This document shows, piece after piece, positions 7,758 to 13,039 of a stretch of 13,039 bases of DNA (position 1 is the first letter of the stretch; each line of letters opens with the position of its first letter). Source of the stretch: DATKDU01 sp035512595. Lineage in GTDB: Bacteria; Planctomycetota; Planctomycetia; Pirellulales; Pirellulaceae. The position numbers and the translations under genes were made by a program. A model generated the notes under the pieces. The model saw only the letters and a program-made list of their open reading frames with translations. It had not been told where the DNA came from and did not search any database. The stretch spans positions 1 through 13,039 of the forward strand of contig DATKDU010000333.1 of assembly GCA_035512595.1 (NCBI GenBank), given 5' to 3'.

Positions 7758-7799
7758 CAGCGCTACCTCTGATTCACGGGGGAACTCCGTGCTAAGTTG

Positions 7800-7823
7800 G
7801 TCTGTTCATCTCTCGAAACAGAC
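7800..7823 (+). promoter_or_regulatory. Short stem in front of the phosphatase start codon
   Basis: GTCTGTT (7800-7806) and AACAGAC (7817-7823) form a perfect 7-bp stem with a 10-nt loop, ending 3 nt before the ATG at 7827. No Shine-Dalgarno is visible. If transcribed it would fold against the start codon. It may be chance. Confidence 0.25.
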
Positions 7824-7826
7824 GCC

Positions 7827-8480
7827 ATGCCCCGCACGATTGCCATCGGCGACATCCACGGCTGCTCGCAGGCGCTTGACGCGATCCTGCGCGCGATCAA
7901 GCCGCAGCCCGACGATACGATCGTCGCGCTGGGGGACTACATCGACCGCGGCACCGACAGCCGCGGCGTGGTCGAGCGGATGCTCGCGCTGGCCAAGGAG
8001 TGCCGGCTGGTGCCGCTGATGGGAAACCACGAGATCATGCTGCTCGATGCGCTCGAACGCGGCACTTACGACAGCGGCTGGCTCCTGTGCGGCGGGAAGG
8101 AGACGCTCCAGAGCTACGGCGGCGGCCTGGAAAACATCCCGCCGGAGCACATCGAGTTCTTTCGCAGCCTCGTGCCCTACTTCGAAACCGACACGCACTT
8201 TTTTGTCCACGCCAACTACCAGTACGATATGCCGCTGGCCGACCAGCCGGACTATCTCCTGTACTGGGAACATCTGCATTTGAGTCCGCCGCGTCCGCAC
8301 GACGGCGGCAAGCGGGCGATTGTCGGTCACACGTCGCAAAAGAGCTGCGAAATCCTCGACTTGGGACACGTCGTCTGCCTCGACACCTTCTGCCACGGCG
8401 GCGGCTGGCTGACGGCACTCGACGTCGAATCGGGGAAAGTGTGGCAGGCGGACCGGTTCGGCAATCTGCGCGCTACGTAG
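7827..8480 (+). CDS. PPP-family metallophosphatase (serine/threonine phosphatase or ApaH/PrpE-like), 217 aa
   Basis: This is a small cytosolic phosphatase with the two-metal calcineurin-like site. Motifs: GDIHG (8-12; Asp9, His11), GDYIDRG (36-42; Asp37), GNHE (66-69; Asn67, His68), FVHAN (126-130; His128) and VGHTSQK (166-172; His168). These complete the metal and phosphate ligands of the PPP family, so it should be active. Bacterial PPP proteins of this size dephosphorylate phosphoproteins or cleave diadenosine tetraphosphate; the sequence does not decide which. The start is taken at MPRTIAIGDIHG because the frame upstream (from 7797) has no family similarity and would leave an unusual N-terminal extension. 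The stop codon TAG (8478-8480) lies inside the inverted repeat 8474-8535. Confidence 0.92.
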   Translation: MPRTIAIGDIHGCSQALDAILRAIKPQPDDTIVALGDYIDRGTDSRGVVERMLALAKECRLVPLMGNHEIMLLDALERGTYDSGWLLCGGKETLQSYGGGLENIPPEHIEFFRSLVPYFETDTHFFVHANYQYDMPLADQPDYLLYWEHLHLSPPRPHDGGKRAIVGHTSQKSCEILDLGHVVCLDTFCHGGGWLTALDVESGKVWQADRFGNLRAT

Positions 8481-8535
8481 GACAGGTTTTCAACCTGTCC
8501 TTTACTCTGGACAGGTTGAAAACCTGTCCTACGTA
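8474..8535. repeat. Perfect 27-bp inverted repeat, GTAGGACAGGTT family
   Basis: Left arm 8474-8500 and right arm 8509-8535 are perfectly complementary over 27 bp with an 8-nt spacer (TTTACTCT). Each arm is itself a small hairpin (GGACAGGTT, TTC, AACCTGTCC). The phosphatase stop codon is inside the left arm. The stem could end or protect the phosphatase transcript, but no terminal T-tract follows the full stem. Confidence 0.92.
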
Positions 8536-8574
8536 ACTGCGTCCACCGATCGTAGAATAGAGTCTCCCCTACGT

Positions 8575-9672
8575 ATGCGCCGAGCCACACTCACCATCCC
8601 GCGAAGCGAAGACCGCAGCGAGCCGCTGCCGGAGGTCGCGGTGCGCCCGCTTGTGATCGGCCCGGTCGTGATCGATCCGCCGATCCTTCAAGCCCCGATG
8701 GCGGGGTACACCAACTACGCCTTTCGCCAAATCGTTCGCGAGTATGGCGGCGTGGGCCTTCAGGCGACCGAGATGGTCTCGGCCCGCAGCTTCGTCTGGC
8801 TCGATGCCAACGAGTGCGAATCGCCCGATCGCTTGTGGGGGGTTAAGGAAGAAGCCCGCCCGCTGGCGGTGCAGATGTGGGACAACGACCCGGAGACTCT
8901 GGCCCGCGTCGGCCAGCGGCTGGCGCACGAGTACGGCGTCAGCATCGTCGATATCAACTTCGGCTGCCCGGTCAAGGACGTCACCGAGCGGGCCCATAGC
9001 GGCTCGTATCTGCTGCGCTTTCCCGAGCGCATCGGCCAGATCGTCGAGCGGGTCGTCAAGGCCTGCGCTCCGACGCCCGTCACCGCCAAGATTCGTCTCG
9101 GCTGCTCGCGGGATGCCATCAACGCGATTGAAGTCGCCAAAACAGTCGAATCCGCCGGAGCCGCGGCACTCACCGTTCACGGCCGGACCGCCGCCGATTT
9201 CTTCAAGGGGAATGCCGACTGGGAGCGGATTGCCGAGATCAAGCCGCACCTTAAGCGAATGCCGCTGATTGGCAACGGGGACCTCGACACGCCGCAAAAA
9301 GTAGTGACGGCATTCGCCCGCTACGGGGTCGATGGGGTGATGATCGCCCGGGCGTGCCTGGGGCGGCCGTGGCTGTTTGCCCAATCAGCCGCCGCCCTGC
9401 GCGGCGACCCGATTCCACCCGATCCGAGCCTGGACGAACAGAAAGCCTGCCTGGTGCGGCACTACGAGCTCGTCTGCCAGCGGTTCGGCGAAGAGAAGGG
9501 GACGCTGCTGATGCGGAAGTTCGCGTGTAATTATGCGACCGGCCTGCCCGGCGCACGCTTCTTCCGGACGCACGCGGCCAAGGTTGGCACGCGGGGGGAG
9601 TTTTTGAACGTAGTCGATCGCTATTTCCCGCAGCCAGCGGCGGAGTCCCCGATTTCAGCCGCCAGCGAATAA
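8575..9672 (+). CDS. dusB: tRNA-dihydrouridine synthase, DusB-like (up to 365 aa)
   Basis: This FMN enzyme reduces uridines in tRNA to dihydrouridine with NADPH. A TIM barrel fills about 33-275 and the C-terminal helical tRNA-binding part follows. Visible sites: LQAPMAGYTN (38-47), the catalytic Cys131 in NFGCPVKDV, Lys172 in TAKIRLG, His202 in TVHGRT, the FMN phosphate site IGNGDL (232-237) and ARACLGRPWLF (258-268). The C-terminal LLMRKFACNYATGLPGA segment resembles the DusB helical domain. Residues 138-147 read ERAHSGSYLL, where E. coli DusB has a shorter LAGSALL form. The true start may be GTG at 8641 (residue 23), which has GGAGG 5 nt ahead; the ATG at 8575 has no Shine-Dalgarno and the first 22 residues are unlike the family. 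Confidence 0.94.
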   Translation: MRRATLTIPRSEDRSEPLPEVAVRPLVIGPVVIDPPILQAPMAGYTNYAFRQIVREYGGVGLQATEMVSARSFVWLDANECESPDRLWGVKEEARPLAVQMWDNDPETLARVGQRLAHEYGVSIVDINFGCPVKDVTERAHSGSYLLRFPERIGQIVERVVKACAPTPVTAKIRLGCSRDAINAIEVAKTVESAGAAALTVHGRTAADFFKGNADWERIAEIKPHLKRMPLIGNGDLDTPQKVVTAFARYGVDGVMIARACLGRPWLFAQSAAALRGDPIPPDPSLDEQKACLVRHYELVCQRFGEEKGTLLMRKFACNYATGLPGARFFRTHAAKVGTRGEFLNVVDRYFPQPAAESPISAASE

Positions 9673-9679
9673 AGAAACA

Positions 9680-9709
9680 TTGTGGCCGCGCGTGCGCCTG
9701 CGATATATT
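9680..9709 (+). promoter_or_regulatory. Probable sigma70-type promoter of the LeuT-like gene
   Basis: TTGTGG (9680-9685), an 18-bp spacer and TATATT (9704-9709) lie just after the Dus stop codon. Transcription would begin near 9716, giving a leader of about 42 nt to the GTG at 9758. The match is moderate (3 of 6 at -35, 5 of 6 at -10). Confidence 0.45.
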
Positions 9710-9757
9710 GGCGGCCATCTTGCGCCCCCTTCATTGCACCGCCAGCAGGAGCACCCA

Positions 9758-11314
9758 GTGATCGGCCAGAAAAGTACGGAGCAGTTTACCACTCGGATTG
9801 GGGTCATTCTGGCGGTGGCTGGCTCAGCCGTAGGGTTGGGAAATTTCCTGCGGTTTCCCGGCCAGGCCGCCCAGAACGGCGGCGGCGCCTTCATGATCCC
9901 CTACTTCGTGTCGCTGCTCATCCTCGGCATTCCCCTCTGCTGGGCCGAGTGGACGATGGGGCGTTACGCGGGAACGCGCGGCTTCAACTCCGCCCCCGGC
10001 ATCTTCTCCGTCATCTGGCGGCATTCGATCGCCAAGTACTTCGGCGTCGTCGCGCTGCTCATTCCGCTGGTGATCTACATGTACTACGTGGTGATCGAAG
10101 CGTGGTGCCTGGGCTACGCCTGGTATTACCTCACCGGTGCCTTGGAGTTGGGACCAGGCACCGAGAAGTACGACGCGTTCTTCAACAATTTCGTCGGCAC
10201 GAAAGAGGACGGGTTTTTGTATGCCGGCGGACACGGGCAGGTCTTCTACTTCATCCTCATCACGTTTTCACTGAATTTCATTCTTATCTACCGCGGCATC
10301 GCCAAAGGGATCGAGACCTTCTGCTCGTACGCCATGCCTGTCATGGCGGTGTGCGCCATTTGTGTGCTGATCCGGGTACTCACGCTAGGGACGCCCGATC
10401 CCTCCAAACCGGACCAGAACGTGCTCGGCGGCTTGGGCTTCATGTGGAACCCGGACTTTGACGAGGTCTTGAACCCCAAGACATGGCTGGCCGCAGCGGG
10501 ACAGATTTTTTTCAGCCTCTCGGTCGGCTTCGGCGTGATCATCAATTACGCCAGCTATTTGCGGAAGAAGGACGACGTGGTGTTGAGCGGCCTGACCGCC
10601 ACCTCGATGAACGAGTTTTTTGAAGTGTGTTTGGGCGGGCTGATCACCATTCCTGCGGCGTTCATGTTCCTGGGGGTCACGGCGGCGACCTTCGGTACGT
10701 TCGGCATGGGCTTCGTTGCATTGCCAAACGTGTTCGATGCGATGCCGTTCGGCCGGTTTTTCGGATTCCTGTGGTTCTTTATGCTGTTCCTGGCGGCCAT
10801 CACCAGCAGTTTGTCGATGCTTCAGCCGGTGATCGCCTTTTTCGAAGAAGGCTTGGGATTGAAGCGACATGCCTCCGTCGCGTTCCTGATGCTCATCACG
10901 GCGCTGGGAAGTGGATTTGTCGTGTACTTTTCCAAGGGAATGTTGGCGCTGGACACGTTGGATTTCTGGGCCGGGACGATGCTGATCTTCATTTTGGCGA
11001 TGATCCAGTCCGTGCTTTACGGCTGGATTTTCGGGATCGAACGGGGGGAACGGGAAGCGCACCACGGCGCTCATTTGCGAATTCCGCGAGTCGTGCAATA
11101 CATGCTGAAATACGTCACGCCGGTTTATTTGCTGGTGATTTTCATTGGGGTCTGCTGGACGCAGGGGCCGGCCTATGCGACAGCGCTCCAGCAGCCCGTG
11201 GCGATGATGTCCGTGGTGTTCATGGCGCTGATCGCCCTGTTTCTGGTTATCCTGGTGCACATCGCCGGACGACGGTGGGAAAACGAGGGGCGTTTCAATT
11301 CCTTGGACGAATGA
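9758..11314 (+). CDS. LeuT-like sodium-coupled amino acid transporter (NSS/SNF family), 518 aa
   Basis: This inner-membrane Na+ symporter has about 12 spans and is very similar by eye to Aquifex aeolicus LeuT, over nearly the same length. TM1 carries AGSAVGLGNFLRFP (21-34); TM3 IPLVIYMYYVVIEAW (102-116); TM6 GQIFFSLSVGFG (248-259); TM8 AAITSSLSMLQP (346-357). Na+ ligands by LeuT equivalence are kept: Ala24, Asn29, Ser253 (Thr in LeuT), Asn285 at Na1; Gly22, Ala346, Thr349, Ser350 at Na2. Glu289 matches LeuT Glu290, so transport should not need chloride. The pocket differs: Ile106 for Val104 and Met354 for Ile359, next to Tyr107 for Ala105. The substrate is probably a small neutral amino acid. 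The GTG start has AGGAG 6 nt ahead; the upstream TTG at 9680 falls in the -35 box and is rejected. Confidence 0.95.
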   Translation: MIGQKSTEQFTTRIGVILAVAGSAVGLGNFLRFPGQAAQNGGGAFMIPYFVSLLILGIPLCWAEWTMGRYAGTRGFNSAPGIFSVIWRHSIAKYFGVVALLIPLVIYMYYVVIEAWCLGYAWYYLTGALELGPGTEKYDAFFNNFVGTKEDGFLYAGGHGQVFYFILITFSLNFILIYRGIAKGIETFCSYAMPVMAVCAICVLIRVLTLGTPDPSKPDQNVLGGLGFMWNPDFDEVLNPKTWLAAAGQIFFSLSVGFGVIINYASYLRKKDDVVLSGLTATSMNEFFEVCLGGLITIPAAFMFLGVTAATFGTFGMGFVALPNVFDAMPFGRFFGFLWFFMLFLAAITSSLSMLQPVIAFFEEGLGLKRHASVAFLMLITALGSGFVVYFSKGMLALDTLDFWAGTMLIFILAMIQSVLYGWIFGIERGEREAHHGAHLRIPRVVQYMLKYVTPVYLLVIFIGVCWTQGPAYATALQQPVAMMSVVFMALIALFLVILVHIAGRRWENEGRFNSLDE

Positions 11315-11346
11315 CACATGCTTGAGCGCAATTGGAGACGGCTGCC

Positions 11347-11508
11347 ATGAATGCTCTGGGCTGGATCATGATGATTACCTCTGTCGGCACCGTCCTGGCG
11401 CTGATTACCTTTTGCCTGAGCCGCGTCATGTCGCTCCCACCAGCCGAGGTCGATGACCTGACGTCGCCGCTGGAAATTGACACTCGCGACACGAAAGACG
11501 CGGATTGA
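11347..11508 (+). CDS. 53-aa single-span membrane protein, candidate MetS-like small subunit of the transporter
   Basis: The ATG at 11347 has TTGGAG 9 nt upstream and lies 32 bp after the LeuT-like stop codon. Residues 3-25 (ALGWIMMITSVGTVLALITF, then CLS) form one hydrophobic span; the remaining tail is acidic (PPAEVDD, then EIDTRDTKDAD). Some NSS transporters need a tiny membrane partner: Corynebacterium MetP works with MetS, and many NSS genes are followed by such ORFs, which share a short span containing an IMM-like start. Size, topology, order and spacing all fit that pattern. The identity is inference, because the sequence is too short for motifs. An overlapping 10-codon frame (11318-11350) ends with TGA sharing bases with this ATG. 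Confidence 0.65.
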   Translation: MNALGWIMMITSVGTVLALITFCLSRVMSLPPAEVDDLTSPLEIDTRDTKDAD

Positions 11509-11583
11509 TGGTCCTGGCACGACGATAGATGCCATAAGTCATTTATGGATAAAGCTTTGCGGCAATTATTCTGTCGCCGGACT

Positions 11584-11611
11584 AATTTTGACATAAACCC
11601 TTGTCAAAATT
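11584..11611. promoter_or_regulatory. Perfect 10-bp inverted repeat: likely operator over the promoter of the SufR-like gene
   Basis: AATTTTGACA (11584-11593) and TGTCAAAATT (11602-11611) are perfect complements with an 8-nt spacer. The left arm contains a consensus -35 box TTGACA. The right arm contains TTGTCA (11601-11606), which is 16 bp from TAGGAT (11623-11628), a plausible promoter. A regulator bound here would cover the -35 region. The site is AT-rich in a GC-rich window and 62 bp upstream of a winged-helix regulator gene, so autoregulation is likely. Confidence 0.65.
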
Positions 11612-11639
11612 GTCTAAACCGCTAGGATGATAGCAGTTG

Positions 11640-11672
11640 AGGATGCCATCAGCGCCTTGACGACCGCATCCT
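11640..11672 (+). promoter_or_regulatory. Stem abutting the start codon of the SufR-like gene
   Basis: AGGATGC (11640-11646) and GCATCCT (11666-11672) form a perfect 7-bp stem with a 19-nt loop whose last base touches the ATG. No Shine-Dalgarno is seen before this gene, so the stem may affect its translation. It may also be chance. Confidence 0.25.
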
Positions 11673-12290
11673 ATGGACATTTCACTACCCACCTCCGACC
11701 AGGGCCTGCTCGACCTGCTTCGCAAGAGCGGGCCACTGTCGGTCGCTGACTTAGCCAGCCAGACCAAGGTCACTGCAACCGCAGTCCGCCAGCGGCTGAC
11801 GCGGCTGCTCGCTCAGGGGGATATCGAGCGGACGGCTGAAAAGGCGGCACGAGGGCGGCCGTCGCACCGGTATGGCCTGACCGATCAGGGGCGAAAGAAG
11901 AGCGGCAGCAACTTTGCCGACCTGGCGATGGTGCTGTGGCAGGAAGTGCGGGAGATCAAGGATCCGGAAGTTCGGCGGGGGTTATTGACGCGGCTGTCCA
12001 AGCGGCTGGCCGAGTTGTATGCCGCGAAAATCCGCGGAAACAGCACGGCCGAGAAGATGGCGTCGCTGGCGGAAGTGTTTTCCGACCGGCGGATTCCGCT
12101 GGAAGTGAATCAGCGCGGCGAATTGCCGGTATTGACGGTAGTCGCCTGCCCCTATCCGGAACTGGCCGAACAGGACCGGGGGGTGTGTGCGATGGAGAAG
12201 CAGATGTTTGCCGAGTTGCTCGGGGAGAACGTCCATTTGAGCCAATGCCGGCTGGACGGCGGCAATTGCTGCACGTTCGAGCCGAAGTAG
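11673..12290 (+). CDS. SufR-like Fe-S cluster-binding winged-helix transcription regulator (205 aa)
   Basis: Residues about 8-70 are a winged helix: GLLDLLRKSGPLSVADLASQ, recognition helix near TATAVRQRLTRLL (35-46), and wing ARGRPSHRYGLT (59-70). Residues about 80-150 are a helical dimer region. The C-terminal part carries five cysteines: 159 (ACPYPELAEQ), 172 (GVCAMEKQMF), 192 (LSQCRLDGG) and 199-200 (NCCTFEPK). This matches the Cys-rich C-terminus of SufR, which holds an Fe-S cluster and represses suf genes in cyanobacteria and mycobacteria. I infer the same sensing here. No suf gene is in the window; the next gene is nuoB. The stop codon TAG is part of the repeat that follows. Regulation of its own promoter is likely through the inverted repeat at 11584-11611. 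Confidence 0.85.
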   Translation: MDISLPTSDQGLLDLLRKSGPLSVADLASQTKVTATAVRQRLTRLLAQGDIERTAEKAARGRPSHRYGLTDQGRKKSGSNFADLAMVLWQEVREIKDPEVRRGLLTRLSKRLAELYAAKIRGNSTAEKMASLAEVFSDRRIPLEVNQRGELPVLTVVACPYPELAEQDRGVCAMEKQMFAELLGENVHLSQCRLDGGNCCTFEPK

Positions 12291-12334
12291 GGACCTGGAT
12301 CGCTGCGAGGTCCCGCTCGGCAAGCGGGACCTAC
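12287..12334. repeat. Double-hairpin repeat, GTAGGTCCCGC family (copy 2, left hairpin deleted)
   Basis: The intact hairpin is AGGTCCCGCT (12308-12317), loop CGGCA, AGCGGGACCT (12323-12332), then AC. The left end reads GTAGGGACCT (12287-12296), which is what remains of copy 1's left hairpin if 16-17 nt of its centre are removed. The TAG in GTAGG is the stop codon of the SufR-like gene (12288-12290). Confidence 0.8.
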
Positions 12335-12425
12335 AGGGCGACGCAAAGTTGAGTTACGATAGCGGGTTTCCCTGCGACATTTAGTCCGATCGGGATAACC
12401 GCCGTAGCTTGGAGAAAGCAAACCA

Positions 12426-13039
12426 ATGAGTCCGCAAGTGACAGCCCCGCCGACGCAGCCGTGGATCGAAGGCCGCTTCGAGGAAAACGTGATCACCACG
12501 TCGCTCGAGCAGGCGATCAACTGGGCCCGCCAGTCGAGCCTGTGGCCGATGACCTTCGGCTTGGCCTGCTGTGCCATCGAGATGATGGCGACCGGGGCCA
12601 GCCGCTACGACATCGACCGCTTCGGCGCGGGCGCATTCCGCGCCACGCCGCGGCAAAGCGACCTGATGATCGTCGCCGGCACGGTGACCTACAAAATGGC
12701 TAGCCGCGTGCGGCGTTTGTACAACATGATGCCCGACCCAAAATTCGTGATCGCCATGGGAGCCTGCACCGTCGGCGGCGGGCCGTATTTCAAGTGGGGT
12801 TATCACGTGGTCAAAGGCGTGGACCTGGTAGTGCCGGTGGACGTTTATGTCCCCGGCTGCCCGCCTCGTCCGGAAGCGCTGCTGGAAGGGCTGATGCGAA
12901 TTCAAGACAAGGTCCGGGGGCACAAGATCGCCCGCAAGGCCAACGGCGAATCGCAGCCGTTCGGCCAACTGGGCCACAAGATGGAAGACGAACTGCCGAT
13001 CCCGCACCACAGCGGCTACGTGGCCGATCCAGTGCCGCT
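12426..13039 (+). CDS. nuoB: NADH-quinone oxidoreductase subunit B (NuoB), 3' end beyond the window
   Basis: This complex I subunit of the peripheral arm holds Fe-S cluster N2, the last electron donor to quinone. Visible ligands: Cys48-Cys49 (GLACCAIEMM), Cys114 (GACTVGGGPY) and Cys145 (VPGCPPRPEALLEG). Other conserved parts are FGAGAFRATPRQSDLMIVAG (66-85) and MRIQDKVRGHKI (157-168). The TVGGGPYFKWG form differs from the proteobacterial type and fits a planctomycete-like lineage. The start is ATG at 12426 with GGAG 11 nt upstream. The reading frame is open to the end (204 codons shown). No nuoA precedes it; the upstream gene is the SufR-like regulator, and 12335-12425 shows no clear promoter. 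Confidence 0.97.
   Translation, partial: MSPQVTAPPTQPWIEGRFEENVITTSLEQAINWARQSSLWPMTFGLACCAIEMMATGASRYDIDRFGAGAFRATPRQSDLMIVAGTVTYKMASRVRRLYNMMPDPKFVIAMGACTVGGGPYFKWGYHVVKGVDLVVPVDVYVPGCPPRPEALLEGLMRIQDKVRGHKIARKANGESQPFGQLGHKMEDELPIPHHSGYVADPVP

Noticed and set aside
7683..8535. CRISPR array
   Set aside because: The repeats are inverted pairs of different families, with no series of equal-length direct repeats and spacers and no cas genes.
8474..8535. Classical intrinsic terminator after the phosphatase gene
   Set aside because: The stem is strong but no T-tract follows it; the T-run in the spacer lies inside the full stem. It is kept as a repeat.
10385..11317. 310-codon minus-strand frame opposite the LeuT-like gene
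   Set aside because: Arg/His/Gln-rich shadow of a well-defined membrane protein.
11532..11548. Small stem CCATAA/TTATGG as terminator after the small membrane ORF
   Set aside because: Only six mostly AT base pairs and no T-tract; too weak to call.
12381..13010. 209-codon minus-strand frame opposite nuoB
   Set aside because: The plus strand encodes NuoB with all four cluster ligands; the minus frame has no recognisable content.

Overview
The window looks like chromosome of a GC-rich planctomycete, probably Pirellulales-like. The signs are a Tat-exported DUF1501 protein, a small membrane coiled-coil protein starting MLRFSIREILLL, a secreted Cys-rich HEAT-like protein with a proline-rich tail, a NuoB with a GACTVGGGPYFKWG segment, and many palindromic repeats between genes. 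The assignment comes from protein style only; there is no rRNA or other marker gene. I see no tRNA, rRNA, CRISPR array, transposase, phage gene or toxin-antitoxin pair.

Layout. 1-2162, minus strand: the first codons of a gene leaving the left edge, a small membrane coiled-coil protein, and a DUF1501 protein. 2163-2494: intergenic, with a 14-bp palindrome and a perfect 8-bp-arm hairpin. 2495-4084, plus: secreted Cys-rich HEAT-like protein. 4085-4381: convergent gap with a 34-bp-arm inverted repeat. 4382-7611, minus: UvrD/Rep-family helicase and an M24 metallopeptidase. 7827-11508, plus: PPP-family phosphatase, Dus tRNA-dihydrouridine synthase, a close LeuT relative and a 53-aa single-span membrane protein directly behind it. 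11673-13039, plus: a SufR-like Fe-S regulator behind a perfect inverted repeat, then nuoB, which runs off the right edge.

Most genes are unrelated housekeeping genes, each with its own gap. Two pairs look functionally linked: the LeuT-like transporter with its small membrane ORF (like MetP/MetS), and the Fe-S-sensing regulator next to nuoB, which encodes the N2 Fe-S cluster subunit of complex I.

The most unusual signal is the palindromic DNA. Seven loci from six unrelated sequence families fall in 13 kb, all built as 15-34 bp arms around a short spacer. One copy lies in frame inside the helicase gene (26 codons, subdomain 2B). At three other loci the TAG inside the repeat's GTAGG end is the stop codon of the upstream gene. 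This suggests small mobile or REP-like elements that land at, or shape, gene ends. None is an established element that I can name.
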